From the NCBI GenBank assembly GCA_015064845.1, contig SVRL01000018.1:1-36673 (forward strand): a stretch of DNA of 36,673 nt, written 5' to 3'. How positions within the stretch are numbered: the first letter of the stretch is position 1; every line of letters begins with the position of its first letter. The DNA is from Oscillospiraceae bacterium (GTDB lineage: Bacteria > Bacillota > Clostridia > Oscillospirales > CAG-272). Below, in pieces: positions 24,920 to 32,825 of the stretch. Under the pieces are notes generated by a model, which was not told the origin of the DNA, made no database searches, and was given only the letters and a program-made list of their open reading frames with translations. A program made the translations under genes and the position numbers.

Positions 24920-25612
24920 TCAGGAGCCGGTCACTTCAAATTTATAACCAACTCCCCAAACGGTCTTTAATATCCATTTGCTGCTGACACCTTCCAATTT
25001 CTCACGTAAACGCTTGATGTGAACATCAACCGTTCTGGAATCGCCGAGATAGTCAAATCCCCAAACTTTATCGAGAAGCTGGTCTCTTGTGAAAACGTGA
25101 TTGTAATTGGATGCCAAAAAATAAATCAATTCCAATTCCTTCGGCGGAACGTCAACCGTTTTTCCCGCAACCTTCAATTCATATTTTTGCAAAGAAATTT
25201 CCAGATTTTCAAATTTTACGCTTTCCTCGTTTTCACGGGAATCATTTCCCAGACAGCGTCTGAGAACTGCTTTGATTCTGGCGGAAAGCTCTTTCATATC
25301 TACGGGCTTTGCAAGGAAATCGTCTGCGCCCAATTCAAGTCCCAAAACCTTATCGAAAACTTCCCCTTTTGCAGTCAGCATAATAATCGGTTTTGAAGAA
25401 ACTTCACGGATTTCTCTGCAAACCTGCCATCCGTCTTTTTGAGGCATCATGATATCGAGAAGAACAAGATCGGGGTCGTATTTTTTGAAGAAAGAGAAAC
25501 CTTCCACGCCGTCGTAAGCATTCAACGTTTCATATCCTTCTTTTTCCAAATATAATTTCAATGCTTCGCTGATATGCGGATCATCGTCAATAATCAAAAT
25601 TTTTGCACTCAT
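24920..25612 (-). CDS. OmpR/PhoP-family response regulator
   Basis: This is a 230-aa two-domain regulator. The receiver has Asp9-Asp11, phosphoacceptor Asp53 (LLDIMMP), Thr80 and Lys102. A winged-helix DNA-binding domain occupies about 130-228, with YNHVFTRDQLLDKVWG, SRTVDVHIKRLREKLE and the terminal VWGVGYKFE. The ATG at 25612 is preceded by GGAGG with 8 bases; a GTG two codons upstream is too close to the ribosome site. A strong promoter (25698-25726) and four 11-bp-spaced hexamers upstream fit autoregulation. Confidence 0.95.
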   Translation of the reverse strand: MSAKILIIDDDPHISEALKLYLEKEGYETLNAYDGVEGFSFFKKYDPDLVLLDIMMPQKDGWQVCREIREVSSKPIIMLTAKGEVFDKVLGLELGADDFLAKPVDMKELSARIKAVLRRCLGNDSRENEESVKFENLEISLQKYELKVAGKTVDVPPKELELIYFLASNYNHVFTRDQLLDKVWGFDYLGDSRTVDVHIKRLREKLEGVSSKWILKTVWGVGYKFEVTGS

Positions 25613-25697
25613 TTGCACATCCTCCGGTTTTCTATGTATTATGAAATATAATCGCTTGTAAAATGGGATTTTTTTGAAAAAAACTTTTTACGGTTTT

Positions 25698-25726
25698 ATT
25701 ATAACATTTTTCCCTGTCTTTGTAAA
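25698..25726 (-). promoter_or_regulatory. Promoter of the two-component operon
   Basis: On the - strand TTTACA (25721-25726) and TATAAT (25698-25703) have a 17-bp spacer and a TG extended -10. Confidence 0.85.
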
Positions 25727-25742
25727 GGAATTTATAAATAAA

Positions 25743-25781
25743 TTCAAAATTCGTTCAAGGATTTTTATAAATCTGTTCAAA
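25743..25781. promoter_or_regulatory. Four direct-repeat hexamers at 11-bp spacing, candidate regulator binding site
   Basis: TTCAAA (25743), TTCAAG (25754), TTATAA (25765) and TTCAAA (25776) start exactly 11 bp apart, one helical turn. This is the layout used by PhoP/OmpR-type dimers. The array begins 17 bp upstream of the operon's -35 box and sits between the divergent promoters at 25698 and 25811. Confidence 0.5.
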
Positions 25782-25810
25782 AAATATGTAAAATTACGGC
25801 ATTCATCGGC

Positions 25811-25839
25811 TTGACTTTCGGAAAAATCTCGTCTATAAT
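25811..25839 (+). promoter_or_regulatory. Promoter of the CorA-like/2H operon
   Basis: TTGACT (25811-25816) and TATAAT (25834-25839) have a 17-bp spacer. The leader to the gene is about 135 bases; I see no clear structure or reading frame in it. Confidence 0.85.
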
Positions 25840-25979
25840 AAAATGTAGACAACATACGGCGACAGTGTTGATTTACCCAATTGCCCATAGAATAAAGCAA
25901 AGCCGTCAAATCTAAGATTTTTCCGCACTATACCACTTTTTTAGAAATCCGATAAAAATTAAAATGAGGTCTTTTCATC

Positions 25980-27284
25980 ATGTCTTTGAGCCAAGCATAT
26001 CGAAACAAATCCTATCTTTTCGTTCCCTTTTCCTTTCTGGATACCGAAAAATTCGAAAATTTCATCAATGGTCTGGAAAAGAGCTGCCGCTGGCTTCCCG
26101 CAACAGACAAAAACGATTATCTTTTCAAATACGTTACCGATAAGTTGATGTCAGAAAAACGCAAAGATCGTCAATGCTTTCATTTTATCGCAAATGAATC
26201 CGCTGCTAACGAATGCGGTGTCTTTTTTGATAACAATACGTTTTATCAAACAACGGCGCGGCAGGCTGATGGCAAAAAAACACCTTTTTCTTTTCTCATA
26301 TCCGACATCCATTTACATTGCTTCGGTACTTCCGTTTGTATTTTGACCTTCGGCTTGGAATTTGAAAAAAGTGATCCCGCCTACATTGCTTCGGCACAAT
26401 ATCATCTTCGAAAAATTTATCAGGAAAGAATCCACTCTCCCGAAAGCGGCGAAAGTTTTACCTTTTTGGAGTTGGCAAAAAGATTCATGTTACACATGCA
26501 AAAAGGTTTTACTTTGGATTTCTTTTTCTATACGAATCCTTCCACGGAACGCGCCAATTTCTTTACTTATCTGGAAACTCCGAAAAAAGACTCCTATGAC
26601 CGGGAGCTTTATTACCTGAAATGGTGTTATAATGATACTTTCGTTTATGACGAAGAAACCGATCGCTCGGGCAGTGAAAATTATAAAGCCTCCGCCGATA
26701 CGATCTGGGGTATTTCTCCATCAGCTTCCGTCTGTCTGGTTTCCCCGAATGATCAAAATCAAAAATTTCTGAACAACACATTCTTCCCAAACTTCAAAAA
26801 TCAATATCTTTTTATGTACATCCTTTTGCTGCACCAAAAATACGAAATGTATCTGCTTCTGACAAAAATCGGTGTCGGCATGAATAACAATCTGAAAGAA
26901 TTGGAAAAATATCACGATGATCTTTGCGAATTTGAAACCGACTTCGTTTTTTCCAATATCACGGAAGTACCGCAATATCAAAGGCTGTATGAAAAAACGG
27001 CAAGGATCTTTGCGCTTGCCGATATGTTCAAAGACATCCGTGAACCGCTCACGGCATTGGAAGAACGGAGAAGAAAAAAATCCGATGAAAAAATGAACTC
27101 CGTTTTGACCATGCTTTCTCTGCTTTCCATCGCTTCCATTCTGATGGATGCCTTCGGATTGATTGAAAATTTCAGTTCGATTCATACGAATACCATTCCC
27201 GTTATTGTTACAAAAATTTGTTTTTGTGTCGTTATGGTTGCGGTAGCCACCTTTCTTTTGATTAAAAATGCCCGAAATAAATAA
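25980..27284 (+). CDS. CorA-like two-TM membrane protein of unknown function
   Basis: This 434-aa protein has no signal peptide. It has a mixed alpha/beta cytoplasmic domain (about 10-270), a long helical region (about 274-372, charged, ending EERRRKKSDEKMN) and two closely spaced C-terminal membrane helices (about 373-395 and 405-428), then a short basic tail. This order, cytoplasmic domain, stalk helix, two C-terminal TMs, is the CorA plan, but the diagnostic GMN at the end of TM1 is absent (the sequence there is DAFGLIEN). A GMN at 300-302 is in the stalk and is not meaningful. CorA-like proteins without ion-selectivity motifs occur as membrane effectors in some CRISPR and signalling systems. 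The ATG follows GAGGT. The 2H-type gene is 48 bp downstream and cas13d 650 bp downstream, same strand. Function unknown. Confidence 0.75.
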   Translation: MSLSQAYRNKSYLFVPFSFLDTEKFENFINGLEKSCRWLPATDKNDYLFKYVTDKLMSEKRKDRQCFHFIANESAANECGVFFDNNTFYQTTARQADGKKTPFSFLISDIHLHCFGTSVCILTFGLEFEKSDPAYIASAQYHLRKIYQERIHSPESGESFTFLELAKRFMLHMQKGFTLDFFFYTNPSTERANFFTYLETPKKDSYDRELYYLKWCYNDTFVYDEETDRSGSENYKASADTIWGISPSASVCLVSPNDQNQKFLNNTFFPNFKNQYLFMYILLLHQKYEMYLLLTKIGVGMNNNLKELEKYHDDLCEFETDFVFSNITEVPQYQRLYEKTARIFALADMFKDIREPLTALEERRRKKSDEKMNSVLTMLSLLSIASILMDAFGLIENFSSIHTNTIPVIVTKICFCVVMVAVATFLLIKNARNK

Positions 27285-27332
27285 ATCTCAAACACCCGTT
27301 TCCCCTGTAAAAATGATTAAAGGAGGGGTCTT

Positions 27333-27749
27333 ATGTCCTATTCTTACCGATATCTCGGTGCGTTTCTTTCCTTAACGGAGCTGAATGAAAAACTTGTCTC
27401 CATGGAAAGGACACCGCTTTCCCGCGTCATTCAAAATCCGCATGTTACCTTTCAATATCAGCCCAAAGAAACAGACACATCTCTCTTTGGAGAAAAAATT
27501 GAAATTTTGGCAATCGGATATGCTAACAACGGAACCAACGAAGGATTGCTTGTGGAATTAAAAACAAAAAATCCCCGTCTCTTCAAAATGAGTAAAAATA
27601 TCCCCGTTCCTCACATCACGCTTTCCGTCAGCCAAACAGGATTGGCAGTAGATACAAAATCACTGCCGTTTCAACCGATTAAACCATTTTCGCTTCACGC
27701 GATTTACGGCGGATATACCGATGATGAAAAACTGATTATCGCGCCGTAA
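27333..27749 (+). CDS. 2H-phosphoesterase-like protein
   Basis: This 138-aa protein carries two H-x-T motifs, PHVTF (His37, Thr39) and PHITLS (His94, Thr96). Paired motifs of this kind form the active site of the 2H phosphoesterase superfamily (LigT, cyclic phosphodiesterase domains of tRNA ligases). Members open 2',3'-cyclic phosphates on RNA or nucleotides, or hydrolyse small cyclic or 2'-5' compounds. The protein is shorter than LigT (about 180 aa) but keeps a strand before each motif. The start is ATG with AAAGGAGGGG. It forms an operon with the CorA-like gene; a terminator (27788-27825) separates it from cas13d. Since HEPN RNases leave 2',3'-cyclic phosphate ends, a role on Cas13d products is conceivable but unproven. 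Confidence 0.65.
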   Translation: MSYSYRYLGAFLSLTELNEKLVSMERTPLSRVIQNPHVTFQYQPKETDTSLFGEKIEILAIGYANNGTNEGLLVELKTKNPRLFKMSKNIPVPHITLSVSQTGLAVDTKSLPFQPIKPFSLHAIYGGYTDDEKLIIAP

Positions 27750-27787
27750 AAGCGATCCGCTTCAAAAATTGCATTTTTCAAACCTTA

Positions 27788-27825
27788 AAAACCATTGATT
27801 TTCCGAAAGGATCCTCAATGGTTTT
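27788..27825 (+). terminator. Intrinsic terminator before cas13d
   Basis: AAAACCATTGA (27788-27798) pairs with TCAATGGTTTT (27815-27825), with an inner TCC-GAAA-GGA tetraloop stem. ACTATTTTT follows. It ends the operon upstream and isolates cas13d. Confidence 0.8.
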
Positions 27826-27840
27826 ACTATTTTTCACGGC

Positions 27841-27869
27841 TTGACTTTTTTTCGTTTTTGCTGTATAAT
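27841..27869 (+). promoter_or_regulatory. Promoter of cas13d
   Basis: TTGACT (27841-27846) and TATAAT (27864-27869) have a 17-bp spacer. The leader is about 60 bases and ends in an AAGGAGG ribosome site. Confidence 0.85.
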
Positions 27870-27934
27870 AAGAAGAACTACTTTGACCCGTTTTTATATA
27901 ATATGGCAAAAACTTTTCAAGGAGGTAATGAACT

Positions 27935-30817
27935 ATGGCAAAAAAATTAAACGCAAAAGAAAAACGCCTACTTTCCCAGCAGGCACAAAAAGATAAATAT
28001 AAGAAAATGGAAGAAGAGCGACAAGCCGCTGAGCAAGCAAGGCTTGCAGAAGAAGCCCGTCAAAAAGCTGAGACAGAACGCAAAAAGAAAGAAGCACTTG
28101 AAAAAGAGGCAAGAGAAAAACTGGAAAAGGAACTGCTGGAAAAAAATCCTTCTTTGAAAAAAGTAAAAAAATCAAAAGCCAAAGCTGCCGGCTTAAAATC
28201 CACGTTCGCGATTGGAAACGAACTCCTGATGACGTCTTTCGGAAAAGGAAACGAAGCTGTTCCGGAGCATTATATTTTCGAAAACGGTATGATCTCCATG
28301 CAAAACCCTCCTGCATTCGACGTCGAAAACCGTGGAACCTCTTTTTCCATCGCAGGAAAAAATGCCATGAATGCCATTGCAGATGATCCGAGAAGAACGT
28401 CAAAAAAAGTGATTGGCGAAGATTTGATCGGCGCAAAATCCGCATTGGAAAAACGTTATTTCGGCAAAACCTTTGAAGACAACATCCACATTCAATTGAT
28501 TTACAATATTCTGGACATCGAAAAAATTCTCTCCAAACACATCAACAATATCGTTTTTTCCATCAATAACATTCGCGGCATTGCCGATCCCGAACGAGAC
28601 GATCTGATCGGTTACATGAGCCTTCGGGATTCCTACGAATATTTTATGGATGAGAAAAACGAAAAAAGAAAAGTTTTGCGGGAATCATACAGAAAGCTTT
28701 TTAAAAGCTCCCGCCTTTCCTATTTCGGATCCGCATTTTACGTAGAAAAGCAATCGACCCAAAAGAAAAAATCCGGTCAAAAAAATTTTGAACTCCGCAA
28801 TGAAAAAGACTGCTATTATATGCTTGCGCTTCTCGGCGAACTGAGGCAGGTTCTTGCCCACAGCAGCACACAAAAGCAAGGGAAAGAACAAACCGAAGCA
28901 AGAAGCTCCGTTTATAATTTGAGAACCGTAGGCAACAACGATATGCGCAAAATTCTGAATTCACTCTATGCCGAAAGAGTTGACGCACTGAACGAGAATT
29001 TCATGAATTATGCAAAAAAAGATTTAACCATCCTGTTCGGCATCATGGATGCTTCTTCCTATGAGAAAAAAGCCGAAATCGCCCGTGATTTTTATGATTT
29101 CACTGTCAGAAAATCGTATAAAAACATCGGATTTTCCATTAAAAAGATTCGTGAACGTATGATGGATTGTTTTTTTGCCAACGTGAAAGAAATCACACCG
29201 GACAGTCCCGACTTCCAATCCGTTCGCCAAAAATTCTATAAAATTTTAGATTTTCTTCTGTTTACATATTATAAAGACAACAAAGAAGAAACGAAAAAAA
29301 TTATTGCCGCGCTCCGCGCTTCTCTTACCGAGCTTGAAAAGGAACTTTTCTATCAAAAACAAGCCAATATTCTTTGGAATAAGATGCAAATGGTGGTTAC
29401 GGAACAAATTTATCCCCGCACAAAAGGCAGTGCAATACAGAATTTGATCGCAGACCCCGAAATTTCCGCAGATATGCTGAAAGGCGTGATGATCACGCCC
29501 GAGTCCGTTGATTATTTTTCCAAAATGATTTATCTCTTGACACTTTTCATTGACGGAAAAGAAATCAACGATCTTTTAACGACGATGATAAACAAGTTTG
29601 AAAACATCGCCTCTTTTGTTTCCGTTTTGAAAGACAGAGGGCTTCCCTGCAATTTCCGAAACGATTATTCCGTTTTCAATAATGCTTTAAAAATTTCCGC
29701 TGAACTTCGGGAAATCAATAGCTTTGCGAGAATGGAAAAAGCAACTCCGGGCGCGAAAAAGCAAATGTTTTTGGATGCCGCAATCATTCTCGGTTCCAAT
29801 GAAAGCGCGGAAGAACTTTCTGAATATTTTGACGAAATGCTGGATAAGCAAAAAGGAAAAAGAACTCCGGGCGGCAAAAAAGACATGGGATTCCGTAATT
29901 TTCTTATCAAAAACGTCATTGAATCCGACCGTTTCCACTATTTGATTCGATACGGGCATCCTTTGCATATCCGCAAATTGGCAGAAAACAAAAATGTCAT
30001 CGCTTTCGTTCTCAAACAAATACCCGAACCGCAGATTGATCGTTATTGCAAAATATGCGCTTTACCTGCAGAATCAAATTTTGCGCAAAAAATTCTTCGC
30101 CTTACCGATCTGATTGCCGAAATGAATTTCAGACAATTCGAAAACGTTCGTCAAACCGAAAAAAATGAACAAAAACAAATTCTGCAAGGCATACTCAGTC
30201 TTTATTTGACCGTGCTGTATCTTTTAACAAAAAATCTGGTCTATGTCAACTCCCGATATTTTCTTGCCTTCCATTGTCTGGAACGCGACACCGAATTGCT
30301 CGGAAGCCAAGCCGGCCATAAAAATGCAGAAAAACAGCTGATTGCTTCATATTCGGCATTAACACAACAATTTTTGGATGAAGGAAAATTGAATCGCCAC
30401 GCAAGAGAATATTTAACCGTCAACATTCAAAATTCCGACGATTGGACAATTGCCCAATACAGAAATAATGCGGCACATTTGAATGCGATCAGAAATGCGC
30501 ATCTGTATATTCGGGAAATGAAATCCGTCCGTTCCTATTTTGAACTTTATCATTATCTGACTCAGCGTGCTTTGTTGGATAAATATGAAAATGTTCCTTA
30601 CCACCCTCAAGTCAATGAAAAGACGTTGAAATATTTTGAGCTTCTCAAAGAAAACGGTTGGTATTGCAAGGATTTTGTAAAAGCATTGAACGTTCCGTTC
30701 GGCTATAATCTTCCACGGTACAAAAATCTTTCCATCGATGCACTTTTCGACAAAGACAGACCGCAGGAAGAAGATGAAAACCACCTTTATACCTGCCAAA
30801 ACATAAAAAAATCCTGA
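27935..30817 (+). CDS. cas13d: Cas13d, type VI-D CRISPR RNA-guided RNase
   Basis: This is a 960-aa crRNA-guided RNA endonuclease with two HEPN domains. The catalytic R-x4-H motifs are Arg304-His309 (RQVLAH) and Arg843-His848 (RNNAAH), both intact. Cas13d-specific segments are easy to read: KAAGLKSTFAIGN then MTSFGKGNEAV (84-109), NIHIQLIYNILDIEKIL (183-199), DGKEINDLLTTMINKFENI (540-558), DRFHYLIRYG (665-674), PQIDRYCKIC (699-708), VNSRYFLAFHCLERD (771-785) and PFGYNLPRYKNLSIDALFD (921-939). From memory these resemble E. siraeum Cas13d most. Residues 1-88 form a Lys/Glu/Arg/Ala-rich predicted helix ahead of the conserved core; E. siraeum Cas13d also has a charged extension. It has its own consensus promoter and AAGGAGG site. 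No CRISPR array, cas1, cas2 or WYL gene is seen nearby. The frame is uninterrupted. Confidence 0.96.
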   Translation: MAKKLNAKEKRLLSQQAQKDKYKKMEEERQAAEQARLAEEARQKAETERKKKEALEKEAREKLEKELLEKNPSLKKVKKSKAKAAGLKSTFAIGNELLMTSFGKGNEAVPEHYIFENGMISMQNPPAFDVENRGTSFSIAGKNAMNAIADDPRRTSKKVIGEDLIGAKSALEKRYFGKTFEDNIHIQLIYNILDIEKILSKHINNIVFSINNIRGIADPERDDLIGYMSLRDSYEYFMDEKNEKRKVLRESYRKLFKSSRLSYFGSAFYVEKQSTQKKKSGQKNFELRNEKDCYYMLALLGELRQVLAHSSTQKQGKEQTEARSSVYNLRTVGNNDMRKILNSLYAERVDALNENFMNYAKKDLTILFGIMDASSYEKKAEIARDFYDFTVRKSYKNIGFSIKKIRERMMDCFFANVKEITPDSPDFQSVRQKFYKILDFLLFTYYKDNKEETKKIIAALRASLTELEKELFYQKQANILWNKMQMVVTEQIYPRTKGSAIQNLIADPEISADMLKGVMITPESVDYFSKMIYLLTLFIDGKEINDLLTTMINKFENIASFVSVLKDRGLPCNFRNDYSVFNNALKISAELREINSFARMEKATPGAKKQMFLDAAIILGSNESAEELSEYFDEMLDKQKGKRTPGGKKDMGFRNFLIKNVIESDRFHYLIRYGHPLHIRKLAENKNVIAFVLKQIPEPQIDRYCKICALPAESNFAQKILRLTDLIAEMNFRQFENVRQTEKNEQKQILQGILSLYLTVLYLLTKNLVYVNSRYFLAFHCLERDTELLGSQAGHKNAEKQLIASYSALTQQFLDEGKLNRHAREYLTVNIQNSDDWTIAQYRNNAAHLNAIRNAHLYIREMKSVRSYFELYHYLTQRALLDKYENVPYHPQVNEKTLKYFELLKENGWYCKDFVKALNVPFGYNLPRYKNLSIDALFDKDRPQEEDENHLYTCQNIKKS

Positions 30818-30823
30818 ATTTGA

Positions 30824-30869
30824 TTGAAAGCACTCATGGGACTATGTTCCGTTTCATGCGTGCTTTCAA
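30824..30869. other. Long near-perfect hairpin directly after cas13d
   Basis: TTGAAAGCACTCATG (30824-30838) and CATGCGTGCTTTCAA (30855-30869) pair over 15 bp with one mismatch, around a 16-base loop. It starts 7 bases after the cas13d stop. No T tract follows, so it is a poor intrinsic terminator. It may protect the mRNA end, or be an independent element. Confidence 0.6.
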
Positions 30870-30898
30870 TTGCAAATACTGACGAAGAGAATAAAACC

Positions 30899-31696
30899 AT
30901 GAAAATTCAAAAAAAACAAAATCTGACATTTATCGTAATGATGCACTATGCAAAGCTGATTTTGCGTTCGCTTTTATTTCTTGCGGCATCAGCTGCATAT
31001 ATTTTTAATCGAATCCGAAACACCGACCAATACTTCGGAGACTTTACAAGCAATATCTTTTTATTGACCGTTATATGGCTGTTTTTTGCCATTGAAATGA
31101 TATTGCGTTTTTTTCCTTCCAAAGCGGAAAGTATGGGCTGTCAAAAACAATTTGCAAAAAACTACCGTCCGATCACTTCTGTACAAACAAAAGAAAAACA
31201 CTATGTGCAACCCGGAATCATCACGTTTGCCGTTTTTTCCGCGTGGATTGCGCTCAATGCCGTAATCGGCATCCTTTACTATACACACATCATCGATGCG
31301 GGTATTTTATTGCTGATTGCGCTTGCCTACTCGGTTTGCGACGTCATTTGTATTTTATTTTTCTGCCCTTTCCAAACCTGGTTTATGAAGAATAAATGTT
31401 GCACCACTTGCCGTATTTATAATTGGGATTATGCCATGATGTTTACACCCCTTATCTATATTCCAAGATTTTACACATGGTCGCTTCTCGCGCTGGCTTT
31501 GGTTTTGCTGATCAAATGGGAATATCTTTACCATAAACATTCGGAACGCTTTTCGGAAAAATGCAATGCTTCTCTTTCCTGTAAAAACTGCAACGAAAAA
31601 TTATGCCATCACAAAAAACAACTCCAACACTTTTTGAAAAAGCGAAATTTTAACTTAAACGGAAATTCACTTTTCAAAAAAAATAAAAATTCATAA
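30899..31696 (+). CDS. Cysteine-rich polytopic membrane protein of unknown function
   Basis: This 265-aa protein has about five predicted membrane helices (near 16-36, 52-71, 106-129, 132-156 and 185-207). A loop contains the cysteine cluster KNKCCTTCRIYNWD (Cys167, 168, 171), and a cytoplasmic tail contains Cys222, 228, 231 and 236, which could bind a metal. The family appears to be a conserved hypothetical membrane protein of Clostridia; I have no function for it. A frame opens at TTG 30824, but that lies in the hairpin. The ATG at 30899 after GAAGAGA is the better start, although the ribosome site is weak. It is 81 bp after cas13d on the same strand with no promoter seen, so it may be cotranscribed. 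Confidence 0.72.
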   Translation: MKIQKKQNLTFIVMMHYAKLILRSLLFLAASAAYIFNRIRNTDQYFGDFTSNIFLLTVIWLFFAIEMILRFFPSKAESMGCQKQFAKNYRPITSVQTKEKHYVQPGIITFAVFSAWIALNAVIGILYYTHIIDAGILLLIALAYSVCDVICILFFCPFQTWFMKNKCCTTCRIYNWDYAMMFTPLIYIPRFYTWSLLALALVLLIKWEYLYHKHSERFSEKCNASLSCKNCNEKLCHHKKQLQHFLKKRNFNLNGNSLFKKNKNS

Positions 31697-31763
31697 AAGG
31701 TATTCCGAATTTCAAACAATGTATAAAAGGACTCGAGAGCATGCAAAATCAGCGGTAAAATTG

Positions 31764-31795
31764 AAAAGCCTTCTCCCGCCGGAGAAGGCTTTTTT
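31764..31795 (+). terminator. Strong terminator ending the cas13d region
   Basis: AAAAGCCTTCTCC-CGCC-GGAGAAGGCTTTTTT is a 13-bp perfect stem followed by a T tract. On the - strand it is also usable. Confidence 0.92.
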
Positions 31796-31817
31796 GACAC
31801 ACTGAAAGCACATAAAT

Positions 31818-31836
31818 GCCCCGCGCAAGGCGGGGC
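31818..31836 (-). terminator. GC-rich hairpin after the XRE gene
   Basis: GCCCCGC-GCAAG-GCGGGGC lies 7 bases beyond the stop of the - strand XRE gene. The following - strand bases are ATTTATG, so the T tract is poor; the stronger stem at 31764 lies just beyond. Confidence 0.6.
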
Positions 31837-31842
31837 AGAAAG

Positions 31843-32652
31843 TTATTCGCGTAATAGTTGTTCGATTTCTTTTTGTTCATCTGTGGCTTCAAAAACTCTT
31901 GCCTTAAAGTATTTTGTTTCAATAAAATCATCGGAAAATGCATTCATAACTTTTTGCGCGATTACAAATTGGGAGTGGGCTTTTTCAATTTCTCCATTTT
32001 CTTTTAAGTATTTACCGATCATGATAAGCATATCGACTAAATCTTGAGCGGAAATATTCTTTTGTTTTTGTGCCGCCTCATACATTTCCTCGCCTTCAAG
32101 AAGCTGCGCTGCTACACCCAATTTTGTAAAATAGATTTCAGGAATATGCTCAATGGCTTCCTTAGCCAACTGATATTCTCCCTTCGCTTTATATGCCTCT
32201 GCCATCGAACGATACGCATCAAAACGCAGATCATCATGTCTGGTGCTTTCCACGAGAGATTTTCCAATCGTGATCACCTCGTCATTTCGCCCCAGCTCAA
32301 AAAGGACATCTGTTAAACAGTCAAGCAAGATGTCGTTTCCCGGATACTTTTTAAGTCCTTCCCGAAGAATCTGCTCACATTTATGCTTATCTTTATCCCA
32401 ATATTTGCTGTACTCATCTACAACCCCTTCAACATTCTTTTCAATCTCATAAAGATTAAAATCAAAAAGCTCATCTGTGGAAACACCGAAAAATGAAGCA
32501 ATAGCGGGTATCATCGTCACATCGGGCATTGTGTTTCCGTTTTCCCATTTTGAAACAGCTTGAAAGGATACGCCAAGATAGTTGGCAAAAACCTCTTGGG
32601 ATATGTTTTTCTGTTTTCTTAAAGATTTTATTTTTTCTCCAAGTTTAACCAT
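31843..32652 (-). CDS. XRE-family transcriptional regulator with TPR-like C-terminus
   Basis: The 269-aa protein has an N-terminal HTH_XRE domain (about 5-62: LGEKIKSLRKQKNISQEVFA, then VSFQAVSKWENG and STDELFDF). About 190 helical residues follow, with TPR-like units (AYRSMAEAYKAKGEYQLAKEA around 145-165), typical of peptide-sensing or tetrameric regulators. The start is ATG behind TTGGAGGA. It has its own promoter (32698-32725) and faces the cas13d region tail-to-tail. The target is unknown. Confidence 0.9.
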   Translation of the reverse strand: MVKLGEKIKSLRKQKNISQEVFANYLGVSFQAVSKWENGNTMPDVTMIPAIASFFGVSTDELFDFNLYEIEKNVEGVVDEYSKYWDKDKHKCEQILREGLKKYPGNDILLDCLTDVLFELGRNDEVITIGKSLVESTRHDDLRFDAYRSMAEAYKAKGEYQLAKEAIEHIPEIYFTKLGVAAQLLEGEEMYEAAQKQKNISAQDLVDMLIMIGKYLKENGEIEKAHSQFVIAQKVMNAFSDDFIETKYFKARVFEATDEQKEIEQLLRE

Positions 32653-32697
32653 TGTTAGTCCTCCAAATCATTTTGGATCAGCGCTTATCCTGATACT

Positions 32698-32725
32698 ATT
32701 ATAGCATATCTGCTTATAAAAACAA
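32698..32725 (-). promoter_or_regulatory. Promoter of the XRE gene
   Basis: On the - strand TTGTTT (32720-32725) and TATAAT (32698-32703) have a 16-bp spacer with a TG extended -10. The rest of 32726-32825 holds no feature I recognise. Confidence 0.65.
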
Positions 32726-32825
32726 TAACTCATTTGGAGAGATTTTTTCTAACGAGAGTTGAAAACAATCTACGTTAATGTGAGTTCGATGAAAAAATGC
32801 TAATTCGCATAAACACAAACAAATC

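Noticed and set aside
26877..26886. GMN tripeptide in the CorA-like protein (residues 300-302)
   Set aside because: It lies in the predicted cytoplasmic stalk, about 70 residues before the first membrane helix, so it is not the ion-selectivity motif of CorA.
27285..27934. Search for a CRISPR array or leader upstream of cas13d, including the AACTACTTTGACC stretch near 27883
   Set aside because: No second copy, no stem-loop and no regular spacing; the region is explained by a gene, a terminator, a promoter and a ribosome site.
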